Shown: positions 15,208 to 25,365, numbered from the stretch's first letter. The stretch: DNA of 40,745 nt from VGDP01 sp964530335 (GCA_964530335.1 CAZGYG010000017.1:1-40745), one strand, 5' to 3'. Program-made: numbers and translations. The notes: a model not told the origin generated them from the sequence alone.

Positions 15208-16412
15208 GCCGGGGCGAGCGTCGGCGCGCCCGCGGGCCCCTCGTCGCGGATCGTGAGTGCGATGACGCCGGCCAGCGCCGCCAGGGCGAGCGCGATGATC
15301 CAGACCGCGACGTAGCGCGCCGACAGGTCGAAGATCGCGCCCGCCGCGAGCATGCCGGCGGCGGCGCCCAGGCTGTGTCCGGTGAACAGGACCCCGAGCG
15401 CGAGCCCCATGACCGCGACGCCGAGCTGGCTCGCCACGATCTCGGCTATGACCGGGAAGACCGAGAAGTTGAGCAGCCCGAACATGGCGGCGAAGGCGTA
15501 AAGCAGTGGCAGATCGCCCGCGATGCCCATGAGCACGACGAACGACAGCGCGCGCAGGAAGAATATCGCGGCCAGCAGCGGCGGCCGGGGCATTCGGTCG
15601 ACCAGCCAGCCCGCGACGATCATGCCGATCAGGTTGCAACCGGCGAGCACCGCGTAGGCGCTCGCGCTCTCCTGCGGCACGAAGCCGCACAGCGCCGCGT
15701 AGGGGAAGAGGTGCGCCTCGACCACGCCGGTGGTGGTGAAACCGCACAACGTGAAGCTCGCGAACAGCGCGCGAAACGTGTGGCTCGCGCCGAGCCGGGC
15801 GAGCCGGGCGCGCAGGTTCTCGGCCCCGCCGTCGCGGCGCGCCGGCGCCCCGTGGCGCCGGGTCGCGAAGGCCACCGCCGGCATCAAGGCGAGCGCAAGC
15901 AACGCGATCGCGCCGAACGGCGCGTCCCACGCAAACGTCGTGAGCAGCCAGGCCATGACCGGGATCAGCACGAGCTGACCCGTGGTCGAGCCGGCGAGCG
16001 CAAGGCCGGTGGCCAGGCCGCGGCGGGTGGTGAACCACGCCGCGACGATCGCGGCGACGACGTGCTGGGCGACGAAGCCGTAGCCGACGCCGCCGAGCAG
16101 GCCGAGCGCGATCAGGAACTGCCACGGCGACGTCGCCGCGCCGGCGAGCAGGCCCGCGCCCGCGAGCGCGCCGAGCCCGGTCAGCATCACGGCGCGCGCG
16201 CCGAAGCGGTCGGCCAGGTTACCGGCGATGGGCGCGACCACGGCCATGGTGAGCAGGGCGATCGATCCGGCGCTCGAGACGAACGAACGCGACCAGCCGA
16301 ACGCGTCCTCCCACGAGGTCATGGTGAGCCCGAGCAGCGCGCGCGTCGTGAACGACACGGCGAGCGCGCCGAACCCGACCGCGACGACCAGCCAGCCGCG
16401 GACGTTAGACAT
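15204..16412 (-). CDS. MFS transporter, monocarboxylate/OFA-like
   Basis: A 402-residue, 12-TM major facilitator protein. The MFS loop 2-3 motif appears as GNLADRFGARAV, and a central cytoplasmic loop with basic residues splits two six-helix halves. The opening (GWLVVAVGFGALAVSF, then WEDAFGWSRSFVSSAGS) is typical of monocarboxylate/oxalate:formate antiporter-like members. Direction and substrate are not determinable. It heads a minus-strand run with the TfoX-domain and rhomboid genes and is divergent from the Tat-exported binding protein at 16633. Confidence 0.88.
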   Translation of the reverse strand: MSNVRGWLVVAVGFGALAVSFTTRALLGLTMTSWEDAFGWSRSFVSSAGSIALLTMAVVAPIAGNLADRFGARAVMLTGLGALAGAGLLAGAATSPWQFLIALGLLGGVGYGFVAQHVVAAIVAAWFTTRRGLATGLALAGSTTGQLVLIPVMAWLLTTFAWDAPFGAIALLALALMPAVAFATRRHGAPARRDGGAENLRARLARLGASHTFRALFASFTLCGFTTTGVVEAHLFPYAALCGFVPQESASAYAVLAGCNLIGMIVAGWLVDRMPRPPLLAAIFFLRALSFVVLMGIAGDLPLLYAFAAMFGLLNFSVFPVIAEIVASQLGVAVMGLALGVLFTGHSLGAAAGMLAAGAIFDLSARYVAVWIIALALAALAGVIALTIRDEGPAGAPTLAPA

Positions 16413-16527
16413 GCAGGGCGAACATGACGTTCATGGTGGGGCTCGACGGCAAGGCCGCGATCTTGGGCGGGCTGCGCGCGACCGTCAATGCGCCGTGGGC
16501 CGCGCGGCACCCTGCATACAGGGCGCC

Positions 16528-16556
16528 CCTTGCCGCTCAGCCGGGCCGGTCCTAAC
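16528..16556 (+). promoter_or_regulatory. candidate promoter of the orphan binding-protein gene
   Basis: TTGCCG (16528-16533), 17-base spacer, TAACAT (16551-16556). Four of six bases match in each box. A start near 16563 would give a leader of about 70 bases. A small palindrome CCCTG-CATA-CAGGG lies just upstream at 16508-16521 and could be an operator. Confidence 0.4.
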
Positions 16557-16632
16557 ATTCGCCGCGATTTGGCGGCCCCGATCCGTGTCAGGCCGCAAGC
16601 CGCCGCCGGCCGGAACCCCCAGGAGGACAACC

Positions 16633-18237
16633 ATGCGCAACATCGAATGGATCGGCTTCTCGCGCGCCGGAGCGTTTCGCGCGCGCGCCCTGCCCATGAC
16701 CCGGCGCGCGATGCTGGCGGGCACGACCGCGGTGGGCGCGGCGCTCGCGGCGCCGCGAGCCCGCGCCCAGCAAGGCGGGACCCTCAGGGTCCGCTCGTAC
16801 GGCGATTTCCAGGTGCTCGATCCGGCCAACCGCCTGGCGAGCAGCGAGGACGCCATCTTCGGCGCCTGCCTCAACAAGCTGATCGAGTTCGACGCCGGCG
16901 CCGAGTTCACCTGGCACACCGAAATGGCGGAATCGATCGAGCAGGTCGACCCGCTGACCGTGAAGTTCACGCTCAAGAAGGGCATCCCCTGGTCGAACGG
17001 CTTCGGCGAGACGACGACCGAGGACGTCAAGTTCTCGTTCGAGCGCATCGCCGGCATCACGGACCCGAACTTCGAGGCGGCGTACCGCGTCGACTGGGAG
17101 CAGCTCAAGGAGGTGGAGATCGTCGACGCCTACTCCGGCGTCATCCATCTCAAGTCGTCGTTCGCGCCGTTGTGGACGTCGTCGCTGCCCTACGGCTCGG
17201 GCTCGATCGTGTGCAAGAAGGCGGTCGAGGCGGTCGGCGGCAGCTTCACCACCGAGGTCCCGGCCTACAACGGCCCCTACTTCATCAAGGAGTGGCAACC
17301 GAAACAGAAGACCGTACTGGCGACCAACCCGGACTGGCCGGGCGAGAAGCCGGCGTTCGACACCATCGAGGTCTACCCGATCGAGGACGACAAGGCGGCC
17401 GAGATCGCCTACGAGGCCGGCGACATCGACATCACCGGCGTCTCGATCAGCGGCGTCGCCAAGTACCGCGAGTCGCTGCCGGCGAACACCAAGCTCATGG
17501 AGCGCGCGCCGCTCGCCTACATCTGGCTCGGCCTCAATCAGGTGAGCCCGAGGCTCGGCGACGAGCGCGTGCGCCGCGCGATCCAGCACGCGGTCGACAT
17601 CGGCGCGATCATCGAAGGCGCGTACTTCGGCGTGCCTGAACCCTCGACCGGGATCATCGCGCCGAGCCTGATCGGCCATCGGGCGCAGAACCTCTACGGC
17701 TACGACCCGGACAAGGCCAAGGCGCTGGTCGAGGAGGCCGGCGCGGCGGGCCTTTCGCTCAAGCTCGCGGTGCTCGACGACACCGACTTCCAGAGCGCGG
17801 CGCAGATCATCCAGGCCAACCTCGCCGCGGTCGGCATCGAGGTCGAGATCGACACCCACGATTCGGGCACGTTCTGGACGCTCGGCGACAAGAACAGCCC
17901 GGGCTGGGACCAGCTCGATCTCATCCTCAACCGCTTCACCATGGCGCCGGACCCGAGCTGGGCGACCGAATGGTTCACGCCGCGCCAGATCGGTATTTGG
18001 AACTGGGAGCAGTTCAACAGCGAGGAATTCGACAAGCTGCACCAGGACGCGATCTCGGAGACCGATCCCGAGAAGCGGGCCCAGATGTACGTGCGCATGC
18101 AGGACCTGATGGAGGAATCGGGCAGTTACGTGTTCATCACCCACGGCATCAACGCCTACCTCTATCGCGACGACCTGGTGCCGGGCGTGACGCCCGACGG
18201 GCAGAACTTCATCTTCCGGGCGTTCGGCCTGGCGTGA
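16633..18237 (+). CDS. ABC transporter substrate-binding protein (SBP_bac_5), Tat-type signal
   Basis: A 534-residue periplasmic binding protein of the peptide/opine family. The start is fixed by a perfect AGGAGG (16621-16626) 6 bases upstream. A leader of about 48 residues carries MTRRAMLAGTTAVGAALAAP and an ARAQ cleavage region, the pattern of a Tat or long Sec signal. The mature part begins GGTLRVRSYGDFQVLDPANR and contains RVRRAIQHAVDIGAII, the usual family motif. Cognate permeases and ATPases are not adjacent; they may be the oppBCDF set at 10277-14035 or encoded elsewhere. It is followed by a strong terminator and then the TIM-barrel and DUF1989 genes. Confidence 0.9.
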   Translation: MRNIEWIGFSRAGAFRARALPMTRRAMLAGTTAVGAALAAPRARAQQGGTLRVRSYGDFQVLDPANRLASSEDAIFGACLNKLIEFDAGAEFTWHTEMAESIEQVDPLTVKFTLKKGIPWSNGFGETTTEDVKFSFERIAGITDPNFEAAYRVDWEQLKEVEIVDAYSGVIHLKSSFAPLWTSSLPYGSGSIVCKKAVEAVGGSFTTEVPAYNGPYFIKEWQPKQKTVLATNPDWPGEKPAFDTIEVYPIEDDKAAEIAYEAGDIDITGVSISGVAKYRESLPANTKLMERAPLAYIWLGLNQVSPRLGDERVRRAIQHAVDIGAIIEGAYFGVPEPSTGIIAPSLIGHRAQNLYGYDPDKAKALVEEAGAAGLSLKLAVLDDTDFQSAAQIIQANLAAVGIEVEIDTHDSGTFWTLGDKNSPGWDQLDLILNRFTMAPDPSWATEWFTPRQIGIWNWEQFNSEEFDKLHQDAISETDPEKRAQMYVRMQDLMEESGSYVFITHGINAYLYRDDLVPGVTPDGQNFIFRAFGLA

Positions 18238-18261
18238 TCGCGGCCATTGATGCGTAGAGTA

Positions 18262-18296
18262 GGGGGCGGGCATCGAGCCCGCCCCTGTCGTTTTTT
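18262..18296 (+). terminator. intrinsic terminator / attenuator after the binding-protein gene
   Basis: A nine-base-pair stem GGGGCGGGC / GCCCGCCCC (18263-18285) with a 5-base loop, followed by TGTCG and six Ts. It sits 25 bases after the binding-protein stop and only 16 bases before the next ATG. There is no room for a promoter after it, so the downstream genes depend on read-through or a promoter inside or before this region. Confidence 0.85.
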
Positions 18297-18312
18297 CTAG
18301 AGGTGTCACTCC

Positions 18313-19200
18313 ATGCACGTTGGTATCTTCACCGGCTACTTCGACACTTCGCTTGAAACGTGCGCGGCGCGCATCGCCGCCGCCGGGTTCACGACCGTGC
18401 AACTCGATTTCAAGTTCCCCGACGTCGCGACCACGACCGGCGGGATCACGGCCGAGGCGTGTCGGCGCATTCGCCGCGCGTTCGCCGAGCGCGGCATCCG
18501 GTTCGCGGCGATCTCCGGCTACGTCAACCTGGTGGCGCCGCAAGTCGAGCGCAAACGCGCCGCGCGTGACCGGCTCGCCCGCATCCTGGGCATCGCCGGC
18601 GAACTCGGCTCACCCTTCGTCGTGACCGAGACCGGGACCAGGCACCCGGACGACGACTGGGCGGCGCACCCAGACACGGCCAGACCAGAAGTCTACGACG
18701 AGTTCCGCGACGAGATCGGCGCGATGGCGGAAATCGCCCGCCGTCACGAGGCCGTGGTCCTGATCGAGGGCGCCGTCGGCAACGTCATCGACACCCCCGC
18801 CAAGATCGAGCGCCTGTTCGCCGACGTCCCCTCGCCGTCGCTGGGTCTTCTGATGGACCCGACGAACTATCTGGACGCGACGAACCTGGACGACCAGGCG
18901 AAGCTCATCGAAGATTTGTTCGCTCCGGCGATCGAGCGCCGCGTTCGCGTCGCGCACGCGAAGGATGTGCGCCGGGTGGGCCCGGACGGCGAGCGGCGCG
19001 AGCGCCACAATCACTTGCCGGTCCCGGACGGCGGCGCGGAGTGGCCGGCCGCGGGGCTTGGCGAGATGGATTACGACCTCTACCTCCGGTTGCTCGGCCG
19101 TCGGCACGGCGACATCGCCCTGATCCTGGAGCACATCGAAGAGGCCGATGTGCCCCGGGCGAAACGCTTCGTCGAGGATCGCCTGACCGCCCAAGGGTAG
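18313..19200 (+). CDS. sugar phosphate isomerase/epimerase-like TIM-barrel protein
   Basis: A 295-residue xylose-isomerase-like TIM-barrel protein (AP endonuclease 2 superfamily). Features are the opening strand MHVGIFTGYFDTSLE, a FVVTETGT strand, LIEGAVGNVIDTP with a likely metal-ligand Glu, LLMDPTNYLD with an Asp, HAKDVRRVG with a His, and LILEHIEEADVPRA with a late Glu. These acidic/His positions fit a divalent-metal centre. Substrate is unknown. AGAGGTG lies 6-12 bases before the ATG. The DUF1989 gene follows 5 bases later, and the two are probably co-translated. Confidence 0.88.
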   Translation: MHVGIFTGYFDTSLETCAARIAAAGFTTVQLDFKFPDVATTTGGITAEACRRIRRAFAERGIRFAAISGYVNLVAPQVERKRAARDRLARILGIAGELGSPFVVTETGTRHPDDDWAAHPDTARPEVYDEFRDEIGAMAEIARRHEAVVLIEGAVGNVIDTPAKIERLFADVPSPSLGLLMDPTNYLDATNLDDQAKLIEDLFAPAIERRVRVAHAKDVRRVGPDGERRERHNHLPVPDGGAEWPAAGLGEMDYDLYLRLLGRRHGDIALILEHIEEADVPRAKRFVEDRLTAQG

Positions 19201-19205
19201 GAACC

Positions 19206-19826
19206 ATGAACCTGACGAGCGTGATCGACACGGTGATCGCCGCCGGCCGGCCGTGGTCCGGCGTGGTGCGCGCACGCCAGACGCTCCGCATCGTCGACCT
19301 GGAAGGGCGCCAGGGCGTCGATTTCCTGTGCTACGCCGCGGCCAACTCGGAGGAGCGCTACAACGCCGCCAACACGCTGAAGAAGGCGGGAACGCTCAGG
19401 ATCACCACCGGGCACACGCTCTACTCGGACGCGGCGCGGCCGATGTTCACCATCGTCGCCGACAGCTACGGGCTCCACGACACCATCGCCGGGTGTTGCA
19501 GCGCGCCGTCGAACCGCCTGCTCTACGGGGTCGAGAACGCCCCGGGCTGCCGCGAAAACTTCCTGGCCGAGCTCGCGCGCCACGGGCTCGGGCGCAAGGA
19601 CATCGTCGCCAACGTCAACTTCTTCTGCGACGTGCCCGTTCACGCCGACGCCCGGCTCGACGACTTGACCTTCCGCCCGGCGACCAGCCGGCCCGGCGAC
19701 CGCGTCGACCTCAGGGCCGAGATGGACTGTCTCGCGGTGGTGTCGAACTGCCCGCAGGTCAACAACCCGTGCACGGCGGGCCGGCCGACTCCGATCCGGG
19801 TCGTGGTCCTCGAAGCCGGCGACTAG
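19206..19826 (+). CDS. DUF1989 (urea carboxylase-associated type) protein
   Basis: A 206-residue protein of the DUF1989 family, whose members sit beside urea carboxylase/urea amidolyase genes and in other nitrogen-compound loci. Family-like segments are LEGRQGVDFLCYAA, ERYNAANTLKK, GHTLYSDAARPMFTI, DTIAGCCSAPSN and CRENFLAEL. The end, VVSNCPQVNNPC, includes a conserved NCPQ-type stretch with Cys residues that may bind metal (inference). No urea carboxylase is in the window. The TAG stop lies within the first base pairs of a palindromic element, so the native C-terminus may have been altered by its insertion. Confidence 0.85.
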   Translation: MNLTSVIDTVIAAGRPWSGVVRARQTLRIVDLEGRQGVDFLCYAAANSEERYNAANTLKKAGTLRITTGHTLYSDAARPMFTIVADSYGLHDTIAGCCSAPSNRLLYGVENAPGCRENFLAELARHGLGRKDIVANVNFFCDVPVHADARLDDLTFRPATSRPGDRVDLRAEMDCLAVVSNCPQVNNPCTAGRPTPIRVVVLEAGD

Positions 19827-19886
19827 AGCAACATCCGATCAATTGGAACCGCGATGGTTCCAATTGATCGCATAAAGTTGCTCTAG
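19823..19886. repeat. CTAGAGCA-type palindrome, copy 1
   Basis: Outer arms CTAGAGCAAC and GTTGCTCTAG enclose a second perfect stem, GATCAATTGGAACC / GGTTCCAATTGATC, around a short GCGAT-type loop. It is followed 12 bases later by a related but different copy. The pattern resembles AT-richer intergenic palindromes of alphaproteobacteria (from memory). Confidence 0.75.
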
Positions 19887-19897
19887 ATCCAACGGTA

Positions 19898-19961
19898 TAG
19901 AGCAGCTTTACCCGATCGGTGAATCGCCACAGGCGATTCAATCCGATCGGGTGCTGCTCTA
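19898..19961. repeat. CTAGAGCA-type palindrome, copy 2
   Basis: Outer arms TAGAGCAGC and GCTGCTCTA, inner arms CCGATCGG and GAATCGCC / GGCGATTC around a 3-base loop. It shares the CTCTAG ends and overall 64-base length with copy 1, but the inner stem sequence differs. Its last three bases are the stop codon (TAG, minus strand) of the CocE-type gene. Confidence 0.75.
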
Positions 19962-21992
19962 GACGCCGTCGCGGGCGGTCCGGCAGGTCCATTCGCGGCT
20001 GAACACCCTGGTCTCGCCCTCGTAGGCGTCGAGTTCCGCGGTCATGTGGAACATCGTCGCGTCCGACCACATGCGGGCGCGCGCGACGATGCGCACGCGC
20101 CAGTCGCCGCGCGCCATGGTGTAGACGTGGTCGATCTCGTGGCGGGCCGAGAGCGGGTCGTCGGGGCGGATCACGAACCTGCGGTCGATGGCGTGGCCCA
20201 GCGCCAGGTCGATGTCGTCGATCCGCGTTTCGCCCGCGCCATGGAACAGCCCGCCGTCGCTCGTCATGCGGTAGGTGACGGCGCCGGTCACCAGGTCGCG
20301 GGTCACGGTTCGCGCGTAGAATCCGGGACGCAGCGCCGTGACCTTCAGCGGCGGCGCGCACTCGGGCGGATCGAACGGGCGGAGTCGCGCATCGGCGGGC
20401 ATCGTCGGGCGCACCGGCAGGCGGACGGTCGAGGCACCGGCGTGGAGCGTGATCGCGGTCGGCTCGGCCGCGGGCCAGACCAGCGGCCAGTACGCGGTCG
20501 AGACGGCGATGCGCAGCCTGTGCCCCGACGCGAATTCGTGGGCCGCGTCGTGCAGCGTGACCGTGACGCGCGTGCGCTTGCGCGGGCGCAGCGGCACAGC
20601 GGTCTCGTGGCCGTTGCGGTGGGTCAGGTTGAGCACGCCGTAGCTCACGCGCGCGCTCGCGCCGTCGAGCGCCACGTCCTCGAGGCGGACGGCGACGAGC
20701 CCGGTCGGCCGGTCCGCGGCGAGCTCGAGGGTCGCGACCGGCGCCCCCAGGATGGCGAGCGGCACCTTGAGAGGCTCGCCGTCGAAGCACAGGCTGCCGG
20801 CATCGTCGTCGCGCTGGTCGCCCGGCAGGTCGCCGGCGATGCCGAAGCTCGCGAAATCGCCCGCGGCAAGCCCGACGGTCTGGGGCGAGCGGTGAACCAG
20901 GGCGCGGGCCGGTCCCGCCGTGGCACCGAGCCCATCGGCGTTGAGGTGGAGCGTCATGGGCTTGACGTTGGGGCTCGGCCACGAGGCTTCGGCGATCCAG
21001 CGCCCAGGCATTTCGGTTCGGTCGGTCAGCGGCGCGTGGCTGGCCTGCTGCCAGACGCGCAGCATCGGCTCGTCCGCCGTGGCGTCGGGCGCTCCCTTCA
21101 GCCAGCGGTCCCACCACCGCCGGCATTCCTGCAGGAAGCCGATGGCCGGGGCCGGCACGCCGTCCTGCGGATAGAGGTGCGCCCAGGGTCCGATCAGCCC
21201 CTTGCGCGGCACCTTGAGCCCGGCCATCAGGCGCGGCACCGGGTCGGAGTAACCGTCCGCCCAGCCGCCCACGGCGAACACCGGGCATTGGATGGCGTCC
21301 CAGTCCTCGTTGACCGAACCGTGCTTCCAGTAGGCGTCGCGGGTCTGGTGGCGCAGCCATTCGTCGGGCAGGAACGGCCCGGCCTCGAGCCGTTCGAGCC
21401 ACTGGGCGCGCCAGCCGTCGCCGACCAGCTCAGGGTCCGGCGGCCGGGCGCTGAACACGAGCATCACCGTGCCCCAGCCCAGATTGTCGTTGAGCAGGCA
21501 ACCGCCCATGAAGTGGATGTCGTCGGCGTAACGGTCGTCGGTCGACATCACCGTGATGATCGCCGCGAGCGCGGGCGGCCGGAGCGCGGCGACCTGAAGC
21601 GAATTGAACCCGCCCCACGACTTGCCCATCATGCCGACCTTGCCGGTGCACCACGGCTGCGCCGCCAGCCAGGCGATGACCTCGACCGCGTCCTCGTGCT
21701 CCTGGTGCGTGTACTCGTCGAGCATGATGCCGTCGGATTCGCCCGAACCGCGCATGTCCACGCGCACCGCGGCATAGCCGTGGCCGGCGAACCACGGGTG
21801 CATGGCCTGGTCGCGGGCGCGCATGTAGTCGCGCTTACGGTAGGGGATGTATTCGAGGATCGCCGGCACCGGGTTGGACTCAGCGTCCTCCGGCAGCCAC
21901 ATGCGCGCGGCCAAACGCGCGCCGTCGGACATGGGGATCCAGATGTTCTCCTCGTGGCGCACCCGGCGCGGGGTGTCGGTGACGATCCTCAT
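19959..21992 (-). CDS. CocE/NonD family hydrolase
   Basis: A 677-residue α/β-hydrolase of the cocaine-esterase / Xaa-Pro dipeptidyl-peptidase (S15) superfamily. The N-terminal hydrolase part has the oxyanion-region EYIPYRKRD, the DMRGSGESDG strand and nucleophile S125 in GKSWGG. The C-terminal half is the jelly-roll domain (YRLRIAVS-type strand GHRLRIAVSTAYWPLVWP). A further C-terminal extension of about 130 residues (YARTVTRDLVTG to the end) goes beyond typical CocE. No signal peptide. It would act on acyl esters or amides; the natural substrate is unknown. Its stop codon is supplied by the palindromic repeat. Confidence 0.9.
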   Translation of the reverse strand: MRIVTDTPRRVRHEENIWIPMSDGARLAARMWLPEDAESNPVPAILEYIPYRKRDYMRARDQAMHPWFAGHGYAAVRVDMRGSGESDGIMLDEYTHQEHEDAVEVIAWLAAQPWCTGKVGMMGKSWGGFNSLQVAALRPPALAAIITVMSTDDRYADDIHFMGGCLLNDNLGWGTVMLVFSARPPDPELVGDGWRAQWLERLEAGPFLPDEWLRHQTRDAYWKHGSVNEDWDAIQCPVFAVGGWADGYSDPVPRLMAGLKVPRKGLIGPWAHLYPQDGVPAPAIGFLQECRRWWDRWLKGAPDATADEPMLRVWQQASHAPLTDRTEMPGRWIAEASWPSPNVKPMTLHLNADGLGATAGPARALVHRSPQTVGLAAGDFASFGIAGDLPGDQRDDDAGSLCFDGEPLKVPLAILGAPVATLELAADRPTGLVAVRLEDVALDGASARVSYGVLNLTHRNGHETAVPLRPRKRTRVTVTLHDAAHEFASGHRLRIAVSTAYWPLVWPAAEPTAITLHAGASTVRLPVRPTMPADARLRPFDPPECAPPLKVTALRPGFYARTVTRDLVTGAVTYRMTSDGGLFHGAGETRIDDIDLALGHAIDRRFVIRPDDPLSARHEIDHVYTMARGDWRVRIVARARMWSDATMFHMTAELDAYEGETRVFSREWTCRTARDGV

Positions 21993-22093
21993 GGCGGCCT
22001 CCGTCGCGGTTCACCAGGGTAGCAGGCGGCGCGGCGCCTTGACGAGATCGCCGCCGTGGCGCACACACCGCCCGGTCATCGGGGAGCAGGGCC

Positions 22094-23512
<1,419 letters not shown>

Positions 23513-23554
23513 GACGGCGTGCGCTATACTCGGCCGTCACGACCGCTGAGCGCC

Positions 23555-24565
23555 ATGACACCCGACCGACCCCACACGTTCTTCTGCATCGACGGTCACA
23601 CCTGCGGCAACCCGGTACGCCTGGTCGCCGGCGGCGGGCCGGCGCTCGCGGGCCGGACCATGAGCGAGAAGCGCCAGGACTTCCTGGCCCGCTTCGATTG
23701 GATCCGCCGCGCGCTCATGTTCGAGCCGCGCGGTCACGACATGATGTCGGGCGCGATACTCTATCCGCCGCTGACCGAGGGCTGCGACGTAGCCATCCTG
23801 TTCATCGAGACCTCGGGCTGCCTGCCCATGTGCGGCCACGGCACCATCGGCACGGTCACCGCGGCGCTCGAGCATGGCCTGGTGACCCCGCGCGAGGACG
23901 GGACCTTGAGGCTGGATGCGCCCGCGGGCGTGGTCACCGCCAGCTACCAGCGCAACGGCCGGTTCGTCGACAGCGTGCGCATCGCCAACGTGCCGAGCTT
24001 CCTGGCCGCCGAAGCCGTGCGCATCGATTGCCCGGGGCTCGGCGAGCTCGTCCTCGACGTGGCGTATGGCGGCAATTTCTACGCCATCGTCGAGCCGCAG
24101 CCGAACTACGCCGGGCTCGACGCCCTCTCGGCCGGGGATATCGTGCGGCTGAGCCCCGGGTTGCGCCAAGCCGTCAACGCGGCGATCGAGGCGGTGCATC
24201 CCGACGATGCGACGATCCGGGGCGTCAGCCACGTCATGTGGACCGGCGCGCCGCGCGATGCCAAGGCGCACGGGCGCAACGCCGTGTTCTATGGCGACAA
24301 GGCGATCGACCGCAGCCCGTGCGGCACCGGAACCTCGGCGCGCATGGCCCAGCTCGCGGCCAAGGGAAAGCTTCGCGTCGGCGACGAGTTCATCCACGAG
24401 AGCATCATCGGCAGCCTGTTCCACGGCCGGGTCGAGGCGGCGGCGACCGTGGGCAACCGGCCGGCGATCCGGCCCTCGGTCGCCGGCTGGGCGCGGGTGA
24501 CCGGGCTCAACACGATCACGGTCGATCCGCGCGATCCGTTCGCGCTCGGCTTCCAGGTCCAGTAA
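23555..24565 (+). CDS. 4-hydroxyproline 2-epimerase / proline racemase family protein
   Basis: A 336-residue cofactor-independent enzyme that inverts the α-carbon of proline-type imino acids through two cysteines. Both catalytic Cys are present, C93 in MCGHGTIG and C256 in DRSPCGTGTS. This argues against the dehydratase branch, where one is replaced. Opening FFCIDGHTCGNPVRLVAGG and the late HESIIGSLFHGRVE segment are typical of 4-hydroxyproline epimerases. The ATG at 23555 is chosen over a weaker upstream start at 23519. A TATACT box is at 23525-23530. It normally starts trans-4-hydroxy-L-proline breakdown; the later enzymes of that route (D-hydroxyproline oxidase, deaminase) are not adjacent. 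Confidence 0.9.
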   Translation: MTPDRPHTFFCIDGHTCGNPVRLVAGGGPALAGRTMSEKRQDFLARFDWIRRALMFEPRGHDMMSGAILYPPLTEGCDVAILFIETSGCLPMCGHGTIGTVTAALEHGLVTPREDGTLRLDAPAGVVTASYQRNGRFVDSVRIANVPSFLAAEAVRIDCPGLGELVLDVAYGGNFYAIVEPQPNYAGLDALSAGDIVRLSPGLRQAVNAAIEAVHPDDATIRGVSHVMWTGAPRDAKAHGRNAVFYGDKAIDRSPCGTGTSARMAQLAAKGKLRVGDEFIHESIIGSLFHGRVEAAATVGNRPAIRPSVAGWARVTGLNTITVDPRDPFALGFQVQ

Positions 24566-24600
24566 CGACGCGAATTCCTCGTGGACTCGGCCGTCGGGCG

Positions 24601-24641
24601 CGATCAAGATCGGTTCAATTCGCATACAAGTTTTTTGATCG
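24601..24641. promoter_or_regulatory. candidate operator region before the GntR gene
   Basis: Two features overlap. A 7-base inverted repeat CGATCAA (24601-24607) / TTGATCG (24635-24641) spans the segment. Inside it, CTTGTATGCGAA read on the minus strand resembles the TTGTATACAA-type sites of FCD regulators, with one good half (ATACAAG on plus). It lies directly before the GntR gene, so autoregulation is plausible. Confidence 0.4.
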
Positions 24642-24657
24642 CCGTTGGAGGGGCACC

Positions 24658-25365
24658 ATGGCGAAATCCAAACTGGGACGTTCGCCGCGGACGCGCTCGG
24701 CCGCCGCCCACGGCGCGCGTCCCAAGTTGCTGGCCGAGGAAGTCGCCAACGCCCTGGTCGAGAAGACGGCGCGCGGCGTGTTCGAGCCCGGTCAGCGCCT
24801 GATCGAGACCGACGTGGCGGCGGCGCTGGGCGTCAGCCGGCTGCCGCTGCGCGAGGCGCTCAAGGCGCTCGAATCCCAGGGCGTGGTCACCAGCACGCCA
24901 CACCGCGGCACGCGCTTGATGCCGGTTGACGCCGAGCGGCTCATCCAGATCAACGAGGTGCGCCGGGCGCTCGAGACGCAGGCGCTGGAGTGCGCGTTCC
25001 CCCGCTGGCGCGAGGACAAGGCGCGGTTCAAGCCGCTCGACCGCGTGCTCGCCACCATGGCGCGGGCGGCGAAACGCCGCGACCGCTTCGCCATGGCGAT
25101 CTGCGACGTGCGGTTTCACCACGAGCTGTGCGTCGCCTCGGGCAACCCGGTGCTCGCCACGCTGTGGAACGCGCTGCGCCGCCAACTCATCATCGTCTTC
25201 GGGCTGCCGTGGCTCGGCAATCCGGACTGCGACAACTATTACCAGGAGCACGTGCGCCTGCGCCGGGCGCTCGGCGGGCCGAGCCTGGCCAAGGCGCGCC
25301 GCGCGCTGGTCCAGCACATCGAGAGCGGCTGGCGCGTGACGCGCCTGGCGCGCCGCACGCCATGA
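24658..25365 (+). CDS. GntR family transcriptional regulator, FCD subfamily
   Basis: A 235-residue DNA-binding regulator. The winged helix-turn-helix is at residues 30-95 (LIETDVAAALGVSRLPLREALKAL, wing GVVTSTPHRGTRL). The C-terminal FCD ligand domain has metal/ligand positions in DVRFHHELCVASGN. Members sense acidic metabolites or amino acids and regulate catabolic genes. GGAGGGG lies 4 bases before the ATG. Its stop overlaps the ATG of the ArgE-like gene (ATGA), so the deacylase is a likely direct target. Confidence 0.92.
   Translation: MAKSKLGRSPRTRSAAAHGARPKLLAEEVANALVEKTARGVFEPGQRLIETDVAAALGVSRLPLREALKALESQGVVTSTPHRGTRLMPVDAERLIQINEVRRALETQALECAFPRWREDKARFKPLDRVLATMARAAKRRDRFAMAICDVRFHHELCVASGNPVLATLWNALRRQLIIVFGLPWLGNPDCDNYYQEHVRLRRALGGPSLAKARRALVQHIESGWRVTRLARRTP

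Noticed and set aside
14926..16125. Apparent 399-residue fusion ending in the TfoX domain
   Set aside because: Upstream codons are a frame-shifted shadow of the MFS gene. The ATGA overlap at 15204-15207 gives a normal separate start.
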